From Prorocentrum cordatum (Eukaryota > Sar > Dinophyceae > Prorocentrales > Prorocentraceae): a stretch of DNA of 64,000 nucleotides. Under the pieces are notes generated by a model. It had not been told where the DNA came from. It was given only the letters and a program-made list of their open reading frames with translations, and made no database searches. Both the position numbers and the translations under genes were made by a program. The stretch is from the NCBI GenBank assembly GCA_963575745.1, contig CAUYUJ010017797.1, forward strand, positions 26,253-90,252, read 5' to 3'. Shown here one piece after another: positions 21,635 to 30,834 of this stretch (position 1 is the stretch's first letter; the number at the start of each line of letters is the position of its first letter).

Positions 21635-22258
21635 CATCCTCATCCTCATCCTCATCTCCATCCTAATCCTCATCCTCATCCTCATCATCATCATCATTAC
21701 CGTCACCATCATCATCATCACCATCATCATCAGCATAAGCATAAGCATAAGCATCAGCATCAGCATCAGCATTAACATCACCAAACCATCGCTTCCACCA
21801 CCACCATCATCATCAGCAGCATCATCCTCATAATCCTCATCATCACCATCATGATCAATCATCATCAGCATTATCATCATAATCAGCATCGTCAACATCA
21901 TCGTCATCAACATCATGGTCATCATCACATAACAACATCAACACCATTACCATCACCATCATCGTCACCATCATCATCACCACCATCATCAGCAGCATCG
22001 GAATCCTCATCGTCCTGATCACCACTACCATGATCAATCATCATCATCAGCATCACTATCATGATCATAAACAGCTCAGCATCGTCAACAGCATCATCAT
22101 CATCAACATCATCGTCATCATCACCGACAACATCAACAACATTACCATCACCATCATCATCACATGGTCATCACATCATCATCATCATCAGCATCATCAT
22201 CATCATCATCATCAGCATCATCATCGTCATCGTCATCATCATCATTCTTCCCCCCTCG
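21179..22258. repeat. CTCCCT array, 100-N assembly gap, ATC array
   Basis: (CTC)n then a regular (CTCCCT)n array runs to 21400. N runs from 21401 to 21500. (ATC)n with AAC, CTC and AGC interruptions runs to about 22258. Different repeats meet at the gap, whose 100-N length looks nominal. Confidence 0.9.
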
Positions 22259-22261
22259 GCC

Positions 22262-22878
22262 TCCTCCTCCGCAGGCTGGGCCGGGCGTTTCGCCTCAGAC
22301 TTCCTCCCCACTCATTTCACGCCTGAAGTCTACAACGGTTCCAAGGATGGATGCCGGGTCGCTTTCAAAATGCAGCTCTCGCCTGAGCGCAGCGCAAACT
22401 AGTTTAAAAAGTCTGCGACAATTAAGGATGGAGGGCGGGCCATTGTTTAAATGGAAGTCTCGCTTCGATTAAGAGCTTGAAGCAATTTCAAAGATAGAGC
22501 TGGCTTCCTTTTCAACATGTGGTTCTCGCCATATCGCCACGCGCATTCGCCCTTAAACGTATGTAGACATTCCAAAGGGTTAGTAAGGCTGAAGTCCCAG
22601 GAATGGTTTTCTGACACGGTTCGGGAATGTCAGGACGCAACGGTTACGTTGATTCGCGGCGTTGAAGTCCCAGAGTGGTGTTTTGGCACGATCTAGGATT
22701 CTCAAAACAAATCGTAAACTGAGGGATGCCCGAATCCGAGTGAACTGTAAAGCTGTGGTTGCATTGTTTGAATTATCCACTCCTGCAATGAAAATAGTTG
22801 TCGGGACCTGTGGATAGGGAACTTGGAGAGAGGGTGTACTGCAACATCATTGATGCGTATTGGGTCACCACTGGTCCT
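22262..22878 (+). repeat. Interspersed repeat R1, copy 2 (diverged)
   Basis: It begins gccgggcgtttcgcctcaga and ends at a TCC/TCATCC microsatellite, with internal units containing ctctcgcc and cgcgcattcg. It aligns by eye with 34766-35410 and with the complement of 10495-11175. Confidence 0.65.
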
Positions 22879-23130
22879 CCTCCTCCTCCTCCTCATCATC
22901 ATCCTCATTATTATCATTATTATCATTATTATCATTATTATCATCATCATCATCATCATCATCATCCTCATCTCCATCCTCATCCTCATCCTCATCCTCA
23001 TCCTCATCCTCATCCTCATCCTCATCCTCATCCTCATCCTCATCCTCATCCTCATCCTCATCCTCCCTCCCTCCCTCCTTCCCTCCCTCTTCCTCCTCCT
23101 CATCCCCCTCCTCATCCTCCCTCTCAGTAG
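22879..23130 (+). repeat. TCC, TTATCA and TCATCC microsatellites
   Basis: Successive blocks of (CTC)n, (TTATCA)n, (ATC)n and (CTCATC)n directly follow the R1 copy. Confidence 0.9.
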
Positions 23131-23349
23131 AAGGGAGAGCCGACGTGGCGGGCCCGACCCGAAGCGCCGAGGCGGAGTCGAAGAAGTCGGGGGCGAAGCA
23201 GCAGCTGCGGGAACGCCTGGTGCCAGGAGTGAGAGAGGGAGTAGGGGGGGGAGGGAGGGAACACGTAGGAATTGCAATAGAGAGGGCACCCCTTTGTGAA
23301 ATGCACTACAGCTCCCGCCCTCCTCCCTAGCAGTAATGACACTCGTTCA

Positions 23350-24369
23350 AATAATTACCATAACCATGAAACCGTGCGAAAAAGACGCCTCCCAGACGGC
23401 CCCAGAATCCCTCAAGACGGCTCCATGAGAGTGCCCAGACGGGGGGCCCGAACGAACATTTCGGACTTCAGCCCCAACAGCCCCCAAGAGACCCCGAGGA
23501 AGCCCCAGGAGGCCCGGGGGCCCTCAGAAACGGACCCGGGGCGCAACACTGCGTCAGCAGGCCCCCGGAAGGGGTCCAGGGTCCAGGGACCGGCTTCGAG
23601 TAGTCCAGGGGGAGGAAGAGGAGGAGGAGGAGGAGGAGGAGGCGGAGGAGGAGGAGGAGCAGGAGGAGGAGGAGGGGGAGAAAGGAGCATCTGTGCTCTA
23701 CTCCACACGAGGGCCCAACGCAGGAGGGCTGGGAAATACGGGAGGGAAAACGCCCAGCAGCGGTGCTTACCGTCCGAAAGCCTGGTGCGCCGCGCTATCG
23801 CTCTCTTCCTTTCCCCCCCCCTCTGACAAAGCTCCGCTCAAACTCGTTCGTCGGGACCCTCCCAGGGTCCACCCGGTGCACTTACTTTTGCACCCCGGAT
23901 CCGTTTTTGGAGCCCTGGAACACCAAGACGTCCCCCAGTGACCGAAAAAAGAGAAACACTTCCTCGAACCTCCAACCTGGAAGGTCGCCATCGCTTTGCA
24001 TGCCAGCACGATGCACCACAGGCCGACCCTCAAGCGGCAGGGGTGCAGGCTCTGAGGCAAAACACCGTGGCCTCCTGCCCCTCCCCCTCCCGCCTGCGCC
24101 TCGCCCTTCCGCCGCTTCCCTTCCCCTTCCCCTCCCCCTCCCACACCTCCTCCCCCTCCACTCTTCCCCTCTCCTCCTCCCCCTCCCCCTCCCCCTCCTC
24201 TCCTCTCATCCCCTCCCCTCCTTTCCTTTGCCCCCCTCGCCGTTTCCCTCCCCTGCCCCTGCGGAAGTACACGCCAGGATGGCCCGGGAAGGCCCCAAGA
24301 CGGCCCAAAGGCCCCCCAGCCCGGGAAGGCCCCAACAAGGACTCGCGATCGTCGTCGCCGTCGCCGTCG

Positions 24370-24403
<34 letters not shown>

Positions 24404-24486
24404 TCATCGTCCCCCTTCAGGGTCGGCGGCATCGGCCGTAAGGCCTTCGCAATAATTACCATAACCATGAAACCGTGCGAAAAAGA
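23350..24486 (+). repeat. Block flanked by a 36-bp perfect direct repeat
   Basis: The 36 bases starting aataattaccataaccatg occur at 23350-23385 and 24451-24486. Between them lie a gccccaagag-type minisatellite (23390-23590, akin to that at 59.6-64 kb), (GGA)n at about 23610-23690, (CTCCCC)n at about 24070-24260, and (CGT)n at about 24350-24410. Confidence 0.85.
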
Positions 24487-25269
24487 AACACAACTGACAG
24501 TCCGCAGTGCATGGGATACAGCTTATGGTAATTCAATGTGCTCCTGTAAACATTGCCCGATGCAGCAATTATCTTTCGTTGCAGTCATGCTGGCGTCCGT
24601 GCTCGCTGCAATTAGCAGAGCGAGCAACAACGTTATGAATTGCCCGCTGCATGTTCTTTAAACAAGCTGCAGCATTCGTGAGAACGATGCATCCCACAAG
24701 GTCCCGGCCCCCCTCCCGCACTCACCACGTCAAACGTTACCGCCCGCATCCACCACGGCAGTGTACCGACCCCCAAACACAAACTGTTGCGGGCGCCGCC
24801 TCCTGTCACAAGCGCGACCATCGCCACCGTCACCCAGCGGCCACGAGGCTTCAGGCCCGCCGGCCCTCCCCCGCGAGGCCGCACCCCCCCTGCGGCGAGA
24901 CCCCGCGGGCCCCCGTTCAGCCAGAAGGAGAACACTGCCGGCGTCCGGCGCCGCCCTCGCCGACCCGAGCACCCCACCGGGGGTCGGGATACGGCGGGCG
25001 TGTTCGCGCGCGCAAAACATGTCGCGCACCTGTCAGACGTTACACCTGGTGATGCGACCGCTGCCAGCGGCCGCCAGGGAAGGAAGGCCCCCTCCCCGCA
25101 CGCGCTGACCTGCGCGGCGTTCTCGCACCTGCGACGCACACGTTCGGCCGACCCGAGGCAGGACCCCTCGCAGCCGGTGCGCATCGCCTCTTGCACGGCG
25201 AAGTCCACGCCGGCGCCCATCCCAAATTCTCCCCGGTAACCCCACCGGGGCCCAGGGTGTGGTGGGTGG
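24487..25269. other. Spacer left of the DIRS-like element
   Basis: A minus-strand frame ending at 24633 and entering the 159-bp repeat reads EFGMGAGVDFAVQEAM and then several Cys residues (about 25100-25230). It looks mildly coding-like but matches nothing I know. Confidence 0.35.
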
Positions 25270-25428
25270 GAAACAAACCAACAGCAACCGCTGTCGCCAA
25301 CGCGCTTTGCTCGCACGATCCAATTGCGCGCTCTGATGCGCGCAGTCCCTGCGAGCGCGCGCGGGCGTCCCCTTCTGTCATGATTATGGTTCCCTGACCC
25401 GAGCCTCCCCGAGCCTAAAGTCAACGCA
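25270..25428 (-). repeat. 159-bp direct repeat, distal copy
   Basis: Identical base for base to 32950-33108, from gaaacaaaccaacagcaacc through to tcaacgca. Flanking bases differ on both sides. Confidence 0.95.
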
Positions 25429-25916
25429 TAATCACCGACAGCCTATTCCCCGCGCCGCGCCCTGCGCGGCCCCTGGCAACTTTCGCGCGCCGCGAATCGC
25501 ACGCGCCCCGCCGCGGCGCGAAGCGCACGCGGGCGGCCCGCTCCTCCGCGCGCGCGCGCGCTCCACCTGCGAACACGGCGCGCGACGGCCCCATCCTCCC
25601 ACCCATTCCCCCAACCCATACCCCGTCCCCCGACCCCAGAAAGTGCAACGGTGCTCCGGGGGTGCAGAACGACCTTGGGGTGACCAAACCCCCCGAATGG
25701 AACACCTGCGTGAAGAAGGCAAGACCCTGGCGTGGCTCGCCAGTAATGCCGCTCTCCCCAACGCTGCTCTGGCTCCGCGTTTCTGCACCCCCAACGCTGT
25801 TCTGGGTCCGACGCCGCTCCGCAATCGCGCGTCGATGTACACGGCGCCCCGTGTCTGAGGCATGCCCGTGCCCCGCGGCTGGGCCCGCGCTCACCTCTCC
25901 TGCGCGGACTCCTTCT

Positions 25917-28614
25917 TTACGGCGAATCCACTGAGCCTGGCGCGGCACGCTGCACGCCGCGGCCCACCCCCCGCGAATTGCCCTCGCGGAACGCGCCTTC
26001 CGCGCGCCGTAGCACCCAACGCCACGCGTCTAGTAAGCACCCGCGCCACGCGGCCGGGTCCACTCTCACCTCGCCGGTACGAAAACCATTCTCCCGGGCG
26101 AAGCTATCCTCGCCGAGCCGCCTGGCACCGCGCGAGTGGACGACTCGGGGGAAGGCCGCCCCCGCGCGCGCACGGCGCGCCGTGAGATCCCGTCCGACCA
26201 GTTGCTTTTCGAGTCTACCCACTCGAGCCAGGTGGACATGTCGCAGTGAAACTGGCGCGACACGCTGCACGGCGCGTCCCCCCGCGATTTGCCCTCGCGG
26301 CGCGCGCCTTGAAGAAATTCATAAGCTTGACGCTCCGGTCCAGGGTAGCATGGTCGCACCTGCCACTCACGAAGCTGTGGAGAGCGCTCGTGTTGTCAAG
26401 CACCCACAGGATGCGCCTCCCTCGGCACCTCCGCGCCTCTTGCGCCAGGACAATGGGGACCATGGCCCCCTCACAGAGGGCGATCGGATTCGCGCCCCTC
26501 TCCCGGTCCGCCGGCGAGAAACCCCACTCCGCGAGTATGGCATCGTCGAATACACACCATCCTCCCACACGCTCCCCTGTCAAGCAATCGACCAGGAGGT
26601 AGCCGCCTGTGGGCGCGGTCGCCCCGTCAGCCCGCGCGTCGCTTGCGATCACAATCAGCGGACACGAGGGCGGGCTCACGTCGACGCTTCTCTTCGGGGC
26701 AAGGTCTATTACAAATTCGAAGTAATCGAAGCACCGCCGAATCGCGTGGGATAACGCCCACGGAGGCGCGTCAGTGTACTGCCTCTGCTTCAGCGGCGCC
26801 ATCGCGGCGCTGCCGACGCCGTTGAACATCGCGGAGGACGACCACTGCAGAATGCCCCGGAGCTTCGAGGCCTCCGCTGGTGTCAGGCTGTTCCGCGCAC
26901 GGTGCTCCGCGAGCAGGCCTTTGATTTTGTCAATCATGCTGGCCTTCGGCCAAAAGGAGACCACCCCTCTGCCTTCAAAAACCCGAGACACGTCGTGATC
27001 GACTCCCAGGAATGCCCCAGTGGCGGCCATGCGCTGCTGCTTCGCGCTGGCATTCGGGGTACCCAACTCCGAAAACAAGACGTTGAGTAAAGCCTGTCCC
27101 GAGCCTTTCGCCAATCCGAGGTCCCCAAGACTGCCATCATCGACATACATTGTGTGCAACAATGCCGCCACGCGCCTGGCAGCGGCTTCCAGAAAGGCAG
27201 ACCACCGCATGAAATTCATAACACTCGACGACAAGCCGAACAGCATGGCGAACGCAGTCAAGTATCGCCACTCCCCGCTGCGCGGTTCCCGCGCCGCAAT
27301 GACGTTATATCGCAGCTGCGCGGGATTGACCGGCACGGACCTGTATGCGCCCGGCAGGTCCTCGCCTCCAGTCTCAAGGGTTAAGCCCTCATCGGCAAAG
27401 CCTCCCGCCGCAGCTTCCTGCCTGAGGGCGCACGCCAAACACCGGGCCGGACCACGCCCCTTGGACACCGGAGGGGCCCACTAGGCCCACACGAACGGAC
27501 CCGGGGGAACGGCCCGCGGGAAACCCGCGACACACCGGCCGGCGGGGAGGGGGAAAAGGCCACCTCCGGTGTTTGGCGTACCTCCCGACCGCTGCCTCAA
27601 GACTTTGCCATACAATGCAGGCGTGAACGCTGATGGCAAGTGCCACTTCTCAGGGTACACCGTCGCGCCGTTCTGCCCACCGGCTTTAGCATCGTCTATC
27701 CGCCGACGCTTGCCGTTCTGCTGCACGTGCACGAACGACGGCACGGCCGCCCAGCGCCCGGCGCCGTACTCGCGGTCCATCGCGGCCAGCGACGCCGGAG
27801 GAGCAGCCCAGCCCTTCTCGCATTCCTTCAAGCATGATTCCCAAAGAAACTCAGCCTCAGGATCAACCCGTCGCTTGTCCCTGGAACGTAAAAGCGCGGT
27901 GGACTCCGCCAACAAGCGGTCTTCAGAAACAGGTTCCGAACTTTCGCACCGCTCCCAGACACCCGTCTCCTCCAATCGCCCCACGATATTGAAGCCGGTC
28001 ACAAATCTCTGGGCCAGCTGCCAATCCGGCCAACCCATCACCCAAGTCAGAACACAAATCAGCGCGATGTGGGTGTTCTGCGCCACGGCATGTACTGAGG
28101 GGCTTTGCCAGAGCCGAAGGGCGCGGGACACCGGCGCCAGCCTTTGACTAAGCTCCTTCAACGCCCCGGCGCAAGACTCGCGCCACTGCCTCAGCCGATT
28201 ACCACCGGCCCACGCGAACGCAACCGTGGCAAAGGCAGCATACTTCAAATCAACGGGTGCCATGTACTCATCGTCGAATGGCAATCGCCCCGCGCTCGCG
28301 AATTCGATGCATTGAGCGAGGTGTGCCCGCTCCCCCACGCCGAGTTCGATAACCGGCGCCAGCGCTAGCCTGTGGTCGAGCACGCCTGCCTGGCGACCCA
28401 ACACGGCGCTCGCGCGCCCCTTGGAATTTCTGCCCAGAGAACATCCCAGAGGTAGTCCTTCGTCCTGCAGCTCCGCCCAGATGGCGAAATCAACGAATGG
28501 CGAAGTATTCAACAAATCTTGCAAGAACGGGATGGGAAAGCCCACCAGCCACTCTTCCGGAAAGGACTTCCGAATTTTCACAGCGATGTCCGCCTGGCTC
28601 CATCGCACGCCCAC
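25917..28614 (-). CDS. DIRS-like Pol: reverse transcriptase and RNase H, five exons
   Basis: Inferred exons are 28614-27582, 27413-26308, 26251-26181, 26121-25997 and 25936-25917. They sum to 2355 bases, a 784-residue frame. The N-terminal domain reads PDWQLAQRFVTGFNIVGRLE. RT boxes are RRIDDAKAGGQNGATV, EDLPGAYRSVPV, the catalytic TMYVDDGSLGDL and FLGVDHDVS. RNase H follows with VIASDARADGA, NPIALCEGAMVPIV and ILWVLDNTSALHSF, then after splicing CDMSTWLEWVDSKSNWSDGI. The protein would copy element RNA into cDNA and degrade the template. Without splicing the frame is broken at three introns. The first exon may extend upstream of the chosen ATG. The three frame repairs make the exon model much stronger than a simple pseudogene reading. 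Confidence 0.72.
25937..25996 (-). other. Candidate introner copy a (GC-AG, 60 bp)
   Basis: On the minus strand it starts gcgcgttccgcgagggcaa and ends gtgcagcgtgccgcgccag. It is a diverged copy of 26252-26307. Its length is a multiple of three and it lacks a stop, so the frame alone does not prove splicing. Confidence 0.5.
26122..26180 (-). other. Candidate intron in Pol (GC-AG, 59 bp)
   Basis: It starts gcgcgccgtgcgcgcg and ends cgcgcggtgccag. Removal joins the RNase H end WSDGIS to RRLGEDSFARENGF in frame. Confidence 0.6.
26252..26307 (-). other. Candidate introner copy b (GC-AG, 56 bp, phase 0)
   Basis: It starts gcgcgcgccgcgagggcaaa and ends gtgcagcgtgtcgcgccag. Removal joins NFFK to FHCDMSTW and restores the RNase H domain. 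It is homologous along its whole length to 25937-25996. Confidence 0.68.
27414..27581 (-). other. Introner-like intron in RT with 14-bp inverted repeats (GT-AG, 168 bp, phase 1)
   Basis: On the minus strand the donor is gggag|gtacgcc and the acceptor is caggaag|ctgcgg. Just inside the ends lie acgccaaacaccgg and its exact complement (27566-27579 and 27432-27445). An in-frame stop at 27481-27483 lies inside. Splicing restores the RT frame (RQRSG to AAAGGFADEG). Confidence 0.68.
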
Positions 28615-28843
28615 GACGCTGGGGCACGCGACCCCACTGGTGACTGCCCCTTCTGCCGCGGCGGGCGGCGCGGCAGCGGGTGCGTTTCAATCGCCCTTGC
28701 GGCCGCGCTTGCCGCCGTCGGCCGCGCCCCCGCTCGCGCTCCTCGCGTCGCAAACTACAACGCCGGGTGTTCCGAACATTCGGCGCTAACCGTCGCCTTT
28801 CCCGGACCCAGGGCGCCCCCGGACCCGGGCCACCCCCCTTAAG

Positions 28844-30176
28844 CTAACAGGGAAACCAAAAACTGAGACCCGGGCTCCTGGTGCACTTGAGGGCGCAGTG
28901 GTTCGACACGCCACACAAGCGCCCCGTCTTGTTGAGCACGACGGAACAGACGTGCTTATACCCGCGAGGGCACGGCTCGGAGCACTCCCCGGCGTTGAAC
29001 TTGCGACACACCTGGGTTCCGTCTTTCAACCGATCGCCCAACTGCGCGCCCTTGCCACCTGTCCGCTGGCTCCGCCCGACGCTCGTCGGCGGCCGCTGCG
29101 GCCCGGGAGCTGGCGGTGAGGGCGGGCTCCACATGACCTCGCGAGTCTGCAAGCCCTCGCGGATTATCTTCCCGACGCTCAGCTCGCTGGTGCGGACCCT
29201 GTCCGTCCACCAAGCGCGCTCCTCCTCGTCCCGACGCACGACGTTAGGCAGCGCTATCGAGAACGGCATCGCACTGGCGTACTTGACCACACGGAAATGG
29301 TAGGCCATCGCGACATCCAACGGAATCTGCACGAAATCCGTCGTATCCGAAGACGCCTTCTCTGGCGTTCCGGGCGCCGGGTCAATCGGCTTCACCCCAG
29401 CGCGCGCGTATGCCACCATGAGAGCCTGGTGCAACGCGATATAGGTTTTCAAGTCCTTCGCGGGATCCGGATCTTCCTTGTCATCGCACACGAATTCGAC
29501 ATCCCCAATGCGCTGCCGCTTCCTGGCAGCCCTCGCGGCATTCAGCAACGTGCGGACCTTCCATACACTCATCATCGTCACCTGGCGCCTGCCGACTCTG
29601 GGGGGCCGCGCGCGCGACGCGGTCACCCCCTCCGCGTGCAGTGGGACGCGCCTGCCCAGCTCCCTGCTGATCTTACTGACCAACGCTTCGGACGGCTCAC
29701 ACTCCGCTGGGTACGCCATCTTATACCGAGCGAAGAACTGCTCGCTCAATTCAGCGAGCTGCGGCGACGGCAATGGGACATCGTCGCTCTCGTCCAAACC
29801 GCGCCTCTTCCGGGTCTCGGACTCCCGGGCGGCATCGCACACGGCTTTCCACGCCTGCCGCACTACGCGCTCGAACTGCGGCGCGGGCCAGGCAGGACCC
29901 CCCCCCGCGCAGGCGAAGGCCGCGCCTGGCGCACGCGGGCAGCTGTCCCAGCCTCCTCTCGAGATCCGGCACGCGCTCGAGGATCGGCGCCCACTCGTTC
30001 TCGCTCGTGACGGCATGCGCGAAATCGACCAACGTCTCTAGACCCACGGTTTCGACCAGGTGGGTGGCGATGCGCTCATCAAACTGATACTTCGCGGCCA
30101 GCTCTCTGAATTGTGCAGCGGCGTCGCGAGCGCCGACGCGCCCCGGCAGCGCAATGCCGTCAACTGACAAAGACAT
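28844..30176 (-). CDS. DIRS-like Gag with CCCH-type Cys/His cluster
   Basis: ATG at 30176 opens MSLSVDGIALPGRVGARDAA, an N-terminal helical region (AAKYQFDERIATHLVETVG). After a candidate 61-bp intron the frame continues FERVVRQAWKAVCDAA and later KDLKTYIALHQALMVAYAR. The C-terminus has CRKFNAGECSEPCPRGYKHV, then further Cys/His residues (CGVSNHCALKC). This is a nucleic-acid-binding cluster typical of Gag from this element type. Spliced length is 423 residues. Gag would package element RNA into a particle. It lies between the recombinase and Pol on the same strand, with about 230 bases of spacer before Pol. Without the intron, the frame shift could instead reflect an extra G in the 9-G run inside the same segment. 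Confidence 0.65.
29876..29936 (-). other. Candidate intron in Gag (GC-AG, 61 bp, phase 0)
   Basis: On the minus strand it starts gcgtgcgccaggcgcgg and ends ccgcgccgcag, with ggcgcgg/ccgcgcc as inverted ends. Removal joins LGQLP to FERVVRQ in frame. A single-base error in the internal 9-G run is the rival explanation. Confidence 0.45.
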
Positions 30177-30834
30177 ACCGAGAACCACACGTGTCGCTCC
30201 GCTAAACCTACTCTCTGGACCGCGTTCGAGCCCACCTCGGGGCGCGCATACGCATCCGTTAAGTTGGCATTCGCTGGCAGGCCCACGCGCAACTCCGCGC
30301 GTCTCCGCCGCGATGACGTCACCACCTCACGCCGGGGCTGCCCGGCCGCGCAACTTTTCACACGCCGCGCACACCAGGGCTCCCTCCGGGAGCGCCGGGA
30401 ACCACTGCAGATCACTCAATCCATTCTGACATAGGTTCGTCACTGGCCCGAACTCACTGTCCGTCCAGGCTCTGGACTTTTTGAGGCGACGAATTACGGG
30501 CATCGCGACGTGATATCGAGGCCCCATAACCTCCCTTACCCGGGTAGCCCTCCCAGGCTCAGACTGCACGTACCCGATCGCGCCCCGCGGCTCGGGCGAC
30601 GGGCCCACGGCTCGCGACGCGCGCGCGGATGATCCCTCCGCAACCTGCCTGACTGGCGGCGCGCAGTGCGCTGGCGCGCCATCTGAGCCCTTTACGTCAC
30701 ATTGACCCAACTCCGCGCCCTGCGCTGCCTCGTCACCTGGAAGCGCGGTCACCGCGCGACCGGCGCAGTCAACTCCCCGCGCTTGGAACGCGGCCGGGCC
30801 TGCACGGGTTGCGTCTCCCGGCCGCACCGACACT

